Origin: an uncultured Lachnospiraceae bacterium
GTDB taxonomy: Bacteria; Bacillota; Clostridia; Lachnospirales; Lachnospiraceae
Length of the DNA: 17,995 nucleotides
Direction of reading: 5' to 3'
NCBI GenBank assembly: GCA_910578605.1
Contig: CAJTQG010000008.1
Location: forward strand, 46,274-64,268
In this document: piece by piece, positions 1-7,206 of the stretch
How positions within the stretch are numbered: position 1 is the stretch's first letter
Layout: each line of letters starts with the position of its first letter
Notes under the pieces: model-generated
The model's database searches: none
Seen by the model: only the letters and a program-made list of their open reading frames with translations
Told to the model about the DNA's origin: nothing
Position numbers and translations under genes: made by a program

Positions 1-6
1 GGTATT

Positions 7-1197
7 TTATTTATCGTTTGCCGCTACAACACCTGGCAGTTCTTTTCCCTCTAAAAACTCAAGAGAAGCGCCGCCGCCTGTTGAGATATGTGTCATCTTA
101 TCGCCAAAGCCTAAAATATTAACTGCCGCTGCTGAATCACCGCCGCCGATAATAGTAGTAGCGTCTGTGTCTGCCAACGCCTTTGCCACTGCCTTTGTGC
201 CGTCTGCAAAGTTGGACATCTCAAATACTCCCATAGGTCCATTCCACACAACAGTCTTGGCGTCCTTTACTGCCTCTGCATACATAGCAGCTGTCTTAGG
301 ACCGATATCCATTCCCATCTCATCGGCATCCATACTTCCCTCCACAATGCGGGAAGGAGCATCATTGGCAAATTCCTTTGCAACCTTTGTGTCAACAGGA
401 AGTAAAAGCTTAACGCCCTTCTCCTTTGCCTTTTCTACCATCTCATTGGCATAATCAATATAATCCTCCTCAAGCAGGGAAGTTCCAACTTCCTTTCCCT
501 GTGCCTTTGCAAAGGTGTACGCCATACCGCCGCCGATAATTAAAGTATCTACCTTATCTAACAGATTGTTAATTACGGAAATCTTGGAGGATACTTTAGA
601 GCCGCCTAAAATGGCAACGAAAGGTCTCTCTGGATTGTTTACTGCGTTTCCTAAGAAATCAATTTCCTTCTGCATTAAATAACCAACAACCGCTGTATCC
701 ACATATTGTGTTACGCCTACATTAGAACAGTGTGCCCTATGTGCAGTACCAAATGCATCATTTACAAATACCTCTGCCAAAGAAGCAAGCTCCTTGCTGA
801 AGGCTTCTCCGTTCTTTGTCTCTTCTGCTCTGTAACGTGTATTCTCCAAAAGAATCACATCACCGTCATTCATGGCAACCACTGCTGCTTTGGCATTATC
901 ACCTACTACATTGTCGTCAGCAGCAAATTTTACTTCCTGACCTAACAATTCAGAAAGGCGGGTTGCCACTGGCGCCAAGGACAATTCTGGCTTTGGCTCG
1001 CCCTTTGGCTTTCCTAAGTGAGAGCAAAGAATTACTTTACCTCCATCAGCAATCAATTTCTTGATAGTAGGCAAAGCTGCAACCAAACGATTTTCATCAG
1101 TAATTTTTCCATCCTGCAATGGTACATTAAAATCACAACGAACTAAAACTTTTTTTCCTTTTACGTTGATATCATCAACAGATTTTTTATTCAGCAT
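7..1197 (-). CDS. pgk: Phosphoglycerate kinase
   Basis: Cytoplasmic glycolytic enzyme that transfers phosphate from 1,3-bisphosphoglycerate to ADP, giving ATP and 3-phosphoglycerate. At 396 residues it has the normal bacterial length. The N-terminal substrate-binding domain shows the RCDFN motif at residues 20-24 and SHLGKPKG at 59-66. The nucleotide-binding half shows LGGSKVSSKI at 198-206, WNGPMGVFE near 318-326 and GGGDSAAAV at 351-359. The frame stays open for eight more codons upstream (to 1221), but I start at the ATG at 1197 because AAAGGAG lies 7 bases before it and the protein then begins MLNKKSVDD, as in relatives. It lies downstream of gap in the same direction, catalysing the next glycolytic step, with a hairpin terminator between the two. 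The stop codon sits only 6 bases from the window edge, so any downstream partner (often tpiA) is not visible. Identification is secure. Confidence 0.98.
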   Translation of the reverse strand: MLNKKSVDDINVKGKKVLVRCDFNVPLQDGKITDENRLVAALPTIKKLIADGGKVILCSHLGKPKGEPKPELSLAPVATRLSELLGQEVKFAADDNVVGDNAKAAVVAMNDGDVILLENTRYRAEETKNGEAFSKELASLAEVFVNDAFGTAHRAHCSNVGVTQYVDTAVVGYLMQKEIDFLGNAVNNPERPFVAILGGSKVSSKISVINNLLDKVDTLIIGGGMAYTFAKAQGKEVGTSLLEEDYIDYANEMVEKAKEKGVKLLLPVDTKVAKEFANDAPSRIVEGSMDADEMGMDIGPKTAAMYAEAVKDAKTVVWNGPMGVFEMSNFADGTKAVAKALADTDATTIIGGGDSAAAVNILGFGDKMTHISTGGGASLEFLEGKELPGVVAANDK

Positions 1198-1304
1198 GTC
1201 TATACTCCTTTCATATGACATATTATGATATTAGGGGCAAAAGTTTTTCCCCCAATGGATGCTACAGATTACTCTATTGATTTTTGCCAAATTATTGACT
1301 ACAT

Positions 1305-1334
1305 TGAAAAAGGAATCCGGTCCATCAGACCGGA
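1305..1334 (-). terminator. Rho-independent terminator after gap
   Basis: A perfect 7-bp stem (TCCGGTC at 1316-1322 and GACCGGA at 1328-1334) closes a 5-base loop. On the minus strand it is followed by TTCCTTTTTC. It lies about 80 bases past the gap stop codon and 107 bases before the pgk start, so it probably ends or attenuates the gap transcript. A second, weaker GGGG/CCCC hairpin sits nearer pgk at 1234-1253. I see only a weak candidate pgk promoter (TTGGGG, 16 bases, TAATAT) around that hairpin, so partial read-through from gap is also possible. Confidence 0.7.
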
Positions 1335-1413
1335 CCCCTCTAGGATCTTAAAACTTGTCCAAATACTACTGAAACATACATGTCACTTAAGGCATGTGAT
1401 GGATAAAAGCGAA

Positions 1414-2430
1414 TTATGCTAACTCACTGAAGTATTTGATTGTTCTCACCATCTGAGATGTGTAAGAATTCTCATTGTCATACCAGGAAACTACCTGTAC
1501 TTCAAATAAATCATCACTGATTTTGCTAACCATTGTCTGAGTAGCATCGAATAAGGAACCGAATCTCATACCTACAATATCAGAAGAAACAATCTCGTCC
1601 TCATTGTATCCGAAGGATTCATTTGCTGCTGCTTTCATTGCTGCATTGATTCCCTCTACAGATACGTCATTGCCCTTAACAACTGCTGTCAAAATAGTTG
1701 TGGAGCCTGTTGGTGTAGGAACACGCTGTGCGGAGCCAATCAATTTTCCATTCAGCTCTGGGATAACTAAACCGATTGCCTTTGCTGCACCTGTGCTGTT
1801 AGGAACAATGTTCACTGCTGCTGCACGTGATCTTCTCAAATCGCCTTTTCTCTGTGGACCGTCCAATGTCATCTGGTCACCTGTGTAAGCATGAATGGTA
1901 CACATAATACCAGACTGAATTGGTGCATATTTGTTCAATGCATCAGCCATAGGAGCTAAGCAGTTTGTTGTACAGGAAGCAGCGGAGATAATTGTATCTT
2001 CTGCCTTCAATGTAGTATGGTTTGTGTTGTAAACAACTGTTGGCAGGTCGTTACCAGCTGGAGCAGAGATAACAACTTTACGAGCACCCGCATTGATATG
2101 AGCCTGTGCTTTCTCTTTAGATGTGTAGAAACCAGAGCACTCCAATACTACGTCTACTCCTAATTCACCCCATGGGCAATTGTTGGCATCTGGAAATGCA
2201 TAAATTTTGATTTCCTGTCCATCTACAGTGATGGAATCTTCTCCTGCAGATACTTTGTCTGCCTTGTCATATTTACCCTGAGAAGAATCATATTTTAATA
2301 AATGAGCCAACATCTTAGGACTTGTTAAGTCGTTGATTGCTACTACTTCATATCCTTCTGCTCCAAACATCTGTCTGAAAGCAAGACGTCCGATACGTCC
2401 AAAACCATTAATTGCTACTTTTACTGCCAT
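1414..2430 (-). CDS. gap: Glyceraldehyde-3-phosphate dehydrogenase, type I
   Basis: NAD-dependent glycolytic enzyme that oxidises and phosphorylates glyceraldehyde-3-phosphate to 1,3-bisphosphoglycerate, making NADH. Its 338 residues match the family. The Rossmann NAD-binding motif INGFGRIGR is at residues 7-15 and the catalytic signature ASCTTN at 151-156, with nucleophile Cys153. The C-terminal WYDNENSYTSQMVR segment is also typical. The start is well supported by TAGGAGG upstream of the ATG at 2430. It is transcribed from a near-consensus promoter at 2486-2514 and is followed in the same direction by pgk. Specificity for NAD rather than NADP is inferred from the type I form and was not tested. 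Confidence 0.98.
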   Translation of the reverse strand: MAVKVAINGFGRIGRLAFRQMFGAEGYEVVAINDLTSPKMLAHLLKYDSSQGKYDKADKVSAGEDSITVDGQEIKIYAFPDANNCPWGELGVDVVLECSGFYTSKEKAQAHINAGARKVVISAPAGNDLPTVVYNTNHTTLKAEDTIISAASCTTNCLAPMADALNKYAPIQSGIMCTIHAYTGDQMTLDGPQRKGDLRRSRAAAVNIVPNSTGAAKAIGLVIPELNGKLIGSAQRVPTPTGSTTILTAVVKGNDVSVEGINAAMKAAANESFGYNEDEIVSSDIVGMRFGSLFDATQTMVSKISDDLFEVQVVSWYDNENSYTSQMVRTIKYFSELA

Positions 2431-2485
2431 GATTTTAATTCCTCCTAAAAAGTTTTAATATTCGTTGAAACATCAACCTAAGGGT

Positions 2486-2514
2486 ATTTTACCTAAAATA
2501 GGTAAAAATATCAA
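2486..2514 (-). promoter_or_regulatory. Sigma-A type promoter of gap
   Basis: On the minus strand TTGATA (2514-2509) and TAAAAT (2491-2486) are separated by exactly 17 bases. The predicted start of transcription is near 2479, giving a leader of about 50 bases. That leader carries a small GTTGA/TCAAC hairpin at 2464-2477 before the gap ribosome binding site. Confidence 0.7.
2487..2507. promoter_or_regulatory. 21-bp palindrome inside the gap promoter, candidate operator
   Basis: A perfect inverted repeat with 9-bp arms TTTTACCTA and TAGGTAAAA around a 3-base spacer. It fills the spacer between the -35 and -10 boxes of the gap promoter and covers five of the six bases of the -10 box. A dimeric repressor bound here would block RNA polymerase. 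I do not recognise it as a canonical Rex or CggR site, and no regulator gene lies beside it. Confidence 0.5.
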
Positions 2515-2633
2515 GTTATTTTTTTAACAATTTCTCTTTTGTCCTCTTTTCATTCTCTTTATTCCTGCAAGCAACAAGCCCAAAACATACATGCAAAGAC
2601 ATGAAGCAAATACTGCAAGAGTCAACAGCTTTA

Positions 2634-2662
2634 TTGACGAAAGAACAAAGACCGCCTATAAT
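2634..2662 (+). promoter_or_regulatory. Sigma-A type promoter of the PHP phosphatase gene
   Basis: TTGACG (2634-2639), a 17-base spacer and a perfect TATAAT (2657-2662), the best promoter match in the window. It lies 65 bases before the ATG at 2728 and diverges from the gap promoter about 120 bases away. The DNA between the two promoters (2515-2633) holds no gene I can support. Confidence 0.75.
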
Positions 2663-2727
2663 ATAATGTGATACTAGGTTCAAAAGATATTTTGCCCTAA
2701 CTGACTTAAATAGATTGGAGATAATAC

Positions 2728-3528
2728 ATGTTAATAGATTCCCATGTACATACAATACACTCTGCTGACAGCGACGCTCCTGTAGCTACCATGATTCAGC
2801 GTGCCATAGAGCTTGGAATGAAAAAAATCTGCATCACGGACCATCATGATTTTGATTATCCCTATGATAGCTTTGATTTTTGTATGGATGCACCTGCATA
2901 CTATTTTGATATGCTAAAATGGCGGGAATATTTTAAGGAGCAAATCCAAGTTATCATTGGTGTGGAGGTAGGAATCGAGCCCTATCTGTCCCAACGATTG
3001 GATTCGTTTGTAAATGCTACTCCTTTTGATTTTGTAATAGGCTCCTCCCATATTATACACCGTATGGACCCATATTATCCTGAATTTTTTGAAAACCGAA
3101 AAGACATAGATTGTTTTAAAGATTATTTTGAATCCATATTAGAAAATCTGAAAGTTTTTACAAACTTTGATGTCTATGGTCATTTGGACTATATTGTTAG
3201 ATATGCCCCTCAAAAAGATAAAAACTTCTCCTATCCTATGTTTTTTGATCTCATTGATGAGATACTAAAAAAACTTATCTCTCTTGGAAAAGGTATTGAG
3301 TGCAATACCGGGGGATATTTAAAAATATCCTCACCAAATCCTCACCCTGATATTATAAAAAGGTACCGGGAGCTTGGAGGTGAAATCATCACCGTAGGCT
3401 CCGACGCTCACTGCTCCGAGAACTTAGGAGGACATTTTTCACAGGCCGCCGCCATCTTAAAAGAATGCGGTTTTCGATATTATACAGTATTTCAGCAGCG
3501 AATACCGGAATTTATTCCTCTTGACTGA
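2728..3528 (+). CDS. hisJ: PHP-family histidinol-phosphatase-like protein
   Basis: Predicted metal-dependent phosphoesterase of the PHP superfamily, HisJ/HisK type. In that family it removes phosphate from L-histidinol phosphate, the penultimate step of histidine synthesis. Its 266 residues match the family. Metal-binding motifs are in the expected order: DSHVHT (His6, His8), TDHHD (Asp38, His39), Glu80 in GVEVGIE, GSSHII (His108), GHLDYI (His152), and SDAH (Asp226, His228). The start is supported by TTGGAG 7 bases before the ATG. It stands alone with its own promoter and no other his genes are in view, so the substrate comes from family resemblance only. Another phosphate ester is possible. 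It converges with the alcohol dehydrogenase gene. Confidence 0.85.
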   Translation: MLIDSHVHTIHSADSDAPVATMIQRAIELGMKKICITDHHDFDYPYDSFDFCMDAPAYYFDMLKWREYFKEQIQVIIGVEVGIEPYLSQRLDSFVNATPFDFVIGSSHIIHRMDPYYPEFFENRKDIDCFKDYFESILENLKVFTNFDVYGHLDYIVRYAPQKDKNFSYPMFFDLIDEILKKLISLGKGIECNTGGYLKISSPNPHPDIIKRYRELGGEIITVGSDAHCSENLGGHFSQAAAILKECGFRYYTVFQQRIPEFIPLD

Positions 3529-3578
3529 CATTTCACTTACTATATATCGGCAAATCCGACACAAGCAATCCGTGAAAT

Positions 3579-4673
3579 TTAAAACATCCCCCATAGATCC
3601 TTTTCTGTAATCTTAAAAGGACAATTTTTTAATTTATTTGGATTTGCCATTACTCCCTCCACTGCTTTTAGTCGGATATCCTCCGATATCTCAGTGTGGG
3701 ACAGCTCCCTAGCGCCAATTAACTTCTCCATCAGATCCGCGAAAGCGCTCCCATTGGTTATTCCCAGTAATTCTAAAACCTTATCCCCCTCCTGGGGCAT
3801 ATTTTTCCGGCACAGATCTAAATAGCCAGCCAAAAAAATACCGCATGCCTTTCCGTGAGGTATCCCCATTTCGTATGTGAGATAATAGCTGAGGGCATGG
3901 GGCAGAGAGGTTCCTGTGTGGGTAATTGCCATACCTGCATATGTGGAGGCCTCCATTAAGGTATTTCCTATTTCTTTGTCTATTGTATTTTCCAACAGAT
4001 GCTCCTTTGCCTTCCCCCAAAGCTTGAAACCATATGTACTGTACATTCGGTTTGCACAGTTTGAATTCGTATTAAAATAGCTTTCCACTAAATGACATAA
4101 GGCATCTACCGCTGTGTTGACAATAATAGAGCTAGGCGCTGACTGTAAATATCTGCTGTCACAAAAGGCTAAAGTGGGATATATTCTATGGCTGATGCTT
4201 TGCTTTGTTCTCTTTGCGTGTATGGTAAGAATCGCATAGGGTGTCACCTCCGAGCCTGTTCCGCAAGTTGTGGGAACCTGCACTACAGGCAGATAGCCAA
4301 GAGCTTTACTCTGATAAAAGCATTCTGTACTCTCTGACGGATTGGCAAGGAGAAGTGCAATTGCCTTTGCCGCATCCAGGGGAGAACCTCCACCGATTCC
4401 AATAACAAAATCCACCCCTGCACACGTACCTGCTTTTCTTGCTCTCTCACATGTTTCCATGGAAGGATTTTCCTCTACTTCGTCGAACACAGTATAGGCA
4501 ATCCCCATTTCCCGCAGCACATGCTGTACGTCAGCCAGAGAACCGTTTGTTTTGGCAGAATGCTTTCCAGTGACAATAAAGGCATGTTTGCCCAATCCCT
4601 TCATCTCACTCCCATATTTTTTAACACAATTTTCTTCCTGGTAAATACAGGTAGGTATATATAATTTACTCAT
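3579..4673 (-). CDS. Iron-containing alcohol dehydrogenase family protein
   Basis: Predicted cytoplasmic NAD(P)-dependent, metal-dependent alcohol dehydrogenase of family III. These enzymes interconvert aldehydes or ketones with alcohols. The cofactor motif GGGSPLDAAKA is at residues 94-104 and PTTCGTGSE at 134-142. The metal ligands are Asp190 and His194 in DALCH, His259 in LPHALS, and His273 in IPHGKA. At 364 residues it is slightly shorter than typical members. The start is less certain than others here: the nearest purine-rich stretch, AAAGGA, lies about 15 bases before the ATG, although an in-frame TAG 12 bases upstream of the ATG rules out a longer protein. It begins 24 bases after the stop of the ABC/permease fusion in the same direction, so it may be the last gene of that operon. 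Substrate cannot be read from sequence. Confidence 0.88.
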   Translation of the reverse strand: MSKLYIPTCIYQEENCVKKYGSEMKGLGKHAFIVTGKHSAKTNGSLADVQHVLREMGIAYTVFDEVEENPSMETCERARKAGTCAGVDFVIGIGGGSPLDAAKAIALLLANPSESTECFYQSKALGYLPVVQVPTTCGTGSEVTPYAILTIHAKRTKQSISHRIYPTLAFCDSRYLQSAPSSIIVNTAVDALCHLVESYFNTNSNCANRMYSTYGFKLWGKAKEHLLENTIDKEIGNTLMEASTYAGMAITHTGTSLPHALSYYLTYEMGIPHGKACGIFLAGYLDLCRKNMPQEGDKVLELLGITNGSAFADLMEKLIGARELSHTEISEDIRLKAVEGVMANPNKLKNCPFKITEKDLWGMF

Positions 4674-4674
4674 T

Positions 4675-4719
4675 TTATAGGTATTCTATCCTTTCTGTCA
4701 ATTAGTATTATAGGTATTC
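4675..4719. repeat. 12-bp direct repeat at the ABC fusion/alcohol dehydrogenase junction
   Basis: TTATAGGTATTC occurs at 4675-4686, just upstream of the alcohol dehydrogenase start, and again at 4708-4719, inside the last codons of the ABC fusion gene. The copies are 33 bases apart. Short direct repeats of this kind can mark a slippage or deletion event, which would fit the tight spacing and poor ribosome binding site of the downstream gene. The event itself is inference. Confidence 0.6.
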
Positions 4720-6146
4720 GTATTTATCCTATCACTGTAAATCATGAATTTCAAGACCGAAAATCCAACAATAACACTTTGTATCATAAAAAGAATGCCG
4801 CCACATATAACTATCAACAATATATATTGTATTATTCCAAGTCTAATTAACAGCAAGGCACATAGAACAAACAACATGATCATTTGCCTGCATGTATTTT
4901 GTACAATTCTTTTTAGCTTAGATAAAATGAGGCACACAGGAATCACCGGATAATACATATACAGTGTAAAAATATTTTGCCCTATCACATCTGCCCTTTT
5001 TCTAAATATAATCGTTCTCTGGGCCCACTCCACTGACAGCCCACCTGCAATGACAGCAAAACAGTATATGATTTGTTCTTTTATACTCTCATAATTTACT
5101 GTCAGGTAAATATTAATAAAAAACAAAAAAATATGCATGATAGACAGACTGATAATGCCGCTACTGTTTTCCTGCAAAATCATATCCTCCAACTTTTTTT
5201 GATGCTGCCAGGAATAAGGTATTGCCGCCTTTTGTGGTATAGATTCACTAGATATTATATTTTTATCCACAGCTTCTTTTTGTTTATAATTTTTGACAGA
5301 AGTATGGTCCACAAAATATAAAATTTGTTCTAGATTAGGTCTGCTGACACCTAAATTCAATTCCTCCACTTGCCTTTTTATTATTTCAAAGTCAAGTGTT
5401 AAGCCTTGCCTGTATTCTCCATGAATCTTAAAACCATAAAAATACTCCTCTTTCAGTTTGTCCATCATATCTGCTTTTCCTGATACAAGCTTCATATTTT
5501 CCATCATATTTTCTTTTGTGTCAAAGAATACCATACGACCGTTGGACAAAATTAAAATATAATCTGCAATTTTATCTAAATCATCGGTAATGTTAGTAGA
5601 AAATAGCACAGTAGCCATCTCTTTTTCTATGTAGGACTGTAAAATTGACAAAAATTCTATTCGAAATCCAGCATCTAGTCCTGCCGTTGGCTCATCCATC
5701 AAAATAATCTTTGGTTTGTGGGAAAGCAAAAATGCCAGCTGAAATTTTATTTTCATTCCCTTTGAACATTGACTATATATCTGGTCTTCATATAGAGAAA
5801 AGCTATGAAGATAACTCGTAAATAAATCCATTGAAAAATCAGGGTAAAATCCGCCGAACACTGCTGCATTTAATTTTAAAGATGCTTCCTGCAAAAAGGG
5901 GGCCTCCTGGGATAAAAAACCCATCTTACCTTTTACATTCAAATAATCTTTACTCATCTTCCTTTCATCATAGATGACTTCTCCCCCATCAATGGGAAAC
6001 TGGTGTAATATCCCTTTGAGCAATGTGGTTTTTCCGGCACCGTTTTTTCCTATAATACCAAGAACTGTTCCACTTGGAAGTTGAAAATTTATAGGCTCTA
6101 GTATAAAATCTTTATATTTTTTTGATATATTTTTCACTTGCAGCAT
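4698..6146 (-). CDS. ABC transporter ATPase fused to a C-terminal membrane domain
   Basis: The first 225 residues form an ABC ATPase: Walker A GKNGAGKTT (33-41), Q-loop LSQE (78-81), signature SKGM (128-131), Walker B ILMDEP (148-153) and a D-loop AGLD. At the switch-histidine position it reads STN (Asn185) where related ATPases usually have STH. Residues 225-320 are a polar linker. Residues 332-467 hold about five hydrophobic segments, near 332-350, 357-373, 393-408, 421-438 and 440-466. The protein therefore looks like an ATPase fused to a short ABC-2-type permease. Most relatives of this operon type encode the two parts separately. Start supported by AGAGGAGG 8 bases before the ATG. It lies 18 bases after the GntR gene and ends at a 12-bp direct repeat, so the C-terminus may be truncated. 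Function is probably export or membrane stress response; the substrate is unknown. Confidence 0.85.
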   Translation of the reverse strand: MLQVKNISKKYKDFILEPINFQLPSGTVLGIIGKNGAGKTTLLKGILHQFPIDGGEVIYDERKMSKDYLNVKGKMGFLSQEAPFLQEASLKLNAAVFGGFYPDFSMDLFTSYLHSFSLYEDQIYSQCSKGMKIKFQLAFLLSHKPKIILMDEPTAGLDAGFRIEFLSILQSYIEKEMATVLFSTNITDDLDKIADYILILSNGRMVFFDTKENMMENMKLVSGKADMMDKLKEEYFYGFKIHGEYRQGLTLDFEIIKRQVEELNLGVSRPNLEQILYFVDHTSVKNYKQKEAVDKNIISSESIPQKAAIPYSWQHQKKLEDMILQENSSGIISLSIMHIFLFFINIYLTVNYESIKEQIIYCFAVIAGGLSVEWAQRTIIFRKRADVIGQNIFTLYMYYPVIPVCLILSKLKRIVQNTCRQMIMLFVLCALLLIRLGIIQYILLIVICGGILFMIQSVIVGFSVLKFMIYSDRINTNTYNTN

Positions 6147-6164
6147 AATGGATTCCTCCTCTCT

Positions 6165-6536
6165 TTACTCTTCCCATAACAGAGTTAGCATTTTTATCGT
6201 ATCTTCCCTAGAAAGCTGTGCCATACGGCACTCTCTTATGAGCTGTGTCATATGTTCCTCAATTCCTTGTATTTTCTTTTCCTTCAGCATATTGGTGTTT
6301 TGATGGCTCACATAAAATCCCTTGCCCGCCACAGAATAAATTAATCCTTCCTTCTCCAATTCCGAGTAAGCACGATTGGTGGTGATCACACTAATTTGTA
6401 AATCTCTTGCCAAGGAACGAATAGATGGCATGGCGTCTCCCTCCTGCAAATTTCCCTGAATCAATTCATTTTTCATCTGATTGACAATCTGTTCATAAAT
6501 GGGCAGACTGCTCTCATTAGATATTACAATGTTCAT
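6165..6536 (-). CDS. GntR-family transcriptional repressor, YtrA type
   Basis: Small DNA-binding regulator of 123 residues, the length typical of the YtrA subfamily: a winged helix-turn-helix plus a short helical dimerisation tail and no large ligand domain. The winged helix covers about residues 11-77, with the GntR pattern LPIYEQIV, then GDAMPSIRSLARDL, then TTNRAYSELEKEGLIY and the wing GKGFYV. The frame is open to 6581, but I start at the ATG at 6536 because GGAGG lies 7 bases upstream and the shorter protein fits the family. It is the third gene of the ABC operon, 16 bases after the membrane protein and 18 before the second ATPase. By analogy with YtrA it probably represses its own operon through the 50-bp palindrome at 8188-8237, and is released under cell-envelope or antibiotic stress. 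Confidence 0.9.
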   Translation of the reverse strand: MNIVISNESSLPIYEQIVNQMKNELIQGNLQEGDAMPSIRSLARDLQISVITTNRAYSELEKEGLIYSVAGKGFYVSHQNTNMLKEKKIQGIEEHMTQLIRECRMAQLSREDTIKMLTLLWEE

Positions 6537-6552
6537 CTTGTCTCCTCCGTTC

Positions 6553-7206
6553 CTACACCTTTTTTTCTTTGCTGTACTCATCCAAGAAATCCTTTGGAAT
6601 ATAATCTACATAGGAAACCCAAATTAAAACAATAAAAATTACTGCTGTAAGAAAATAAATACCAACAAAAATCCAATACCCCATATTTACCCCTATTTTA
6701 TAATTGGGAAACAAAATCAACACCATACATAAAATTACACAAAGGATACCAGTGTTATTGAATCTTTTGCTTACACTGATACAATCTGATCTACATTTAA
6801 TTAACATAAACTTACAAATATTTAAAAACAAAATTACACTTAACAGCCATCCCTTTGTACTGCTAAGCATATAGATGGCATCTGTATTAATGTATAATAC
6901 GAAAAGATATAAAAGAAGCTGGGCAAAACCCAAAACAAACCACATCACAAGAATGTAATTCAAATATATTTTTTTCTTATCCTGTAAATCAAGGGGCAGG
7001 TATGAATAAATACCTTCCCCTGTCTTGCCGTACGACTCCATAGGAATCGTCCAAAACCATACCCACATTACCCAATAAATATCTATATCCTGGTGAAATA
7101 CACTTAAGCTTATAATACCTGCCGATAAAAGCAAAACAAAGAGCAAATTCACCCAAAACATGGCATTCCTTTTTTGTGCTATAAAAGAATGGTATGCTAA
7201 TTTCAT
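6553..7206 (-). CDS. ABC-2-like integral membrane protein of the GntR/ABC operon
   Basis: A 217-residue hydrophobic protein with about six predicted membrane segments, near residues 19-37, 43-55, 81-105, 119-136, 153-166 and 176-198, and a charged C-terminal tail. Between the second and third segments lies YLPLDLQDKKKIYLNY, which resembles the conserved loop of small ABC-2 permeases encoded with YtrA-type regulators. Its start overlaps the stop of the upstream ATPase by four bases (ATGA), and its ribosome binding site GGAGGA sits within that gene, so the two are translationally coupled. It is most likely the permease partner of the ATPase at 7203-8087. I assign the family from topology and context rather than from a strong sequence signature. 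Confidence 0.75.
   Translation of the reverse strand: MKLAYHSFIAQKRNAMFWVNLLFVLLLSAGIISLSVFHQDIDIYWVMWVWFWTIPMESYGKTGEGIYSYLPLDLQDKKKIYLNYILVMWFVLGFAQLLLYLFVLYINTDAIYMLSSTKGWLLSVILFLNICKFMLIKCRSDCISVSKRFNNTGILCVILCMVLILFPNYKIGVNMGYWIFVGIYFLTAVIFIVLIWVSYVDYIPKDFLDEYSKEKKV

Noticed and set aside
1225..1422. 65-residue plus-strand open frame between gap and pgk
   Set aside because: It spans the gap terminator hairpin, lacks a convincing ribosome binding site and overlaps the end of gap, so it is most likely chance.
2516..2755. 79-residue minus-strand open frame upstream of gap
   Set aside because: It runs through the -35 and -10 boxes of the divergent promoter and into the start of the PHP phosphatase gene, and has no ribosome binding site. 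Kept only as part of the shared-motif finding.
3530..3578. ATTTCAC/GTGAAAT inverted repeat between the PHP phosphatase and alcohol dehydrogenase genes
   Set aside because: A 7-bp stem with a 35-base loop and no T-run on either strand is too weak to call a terminator.
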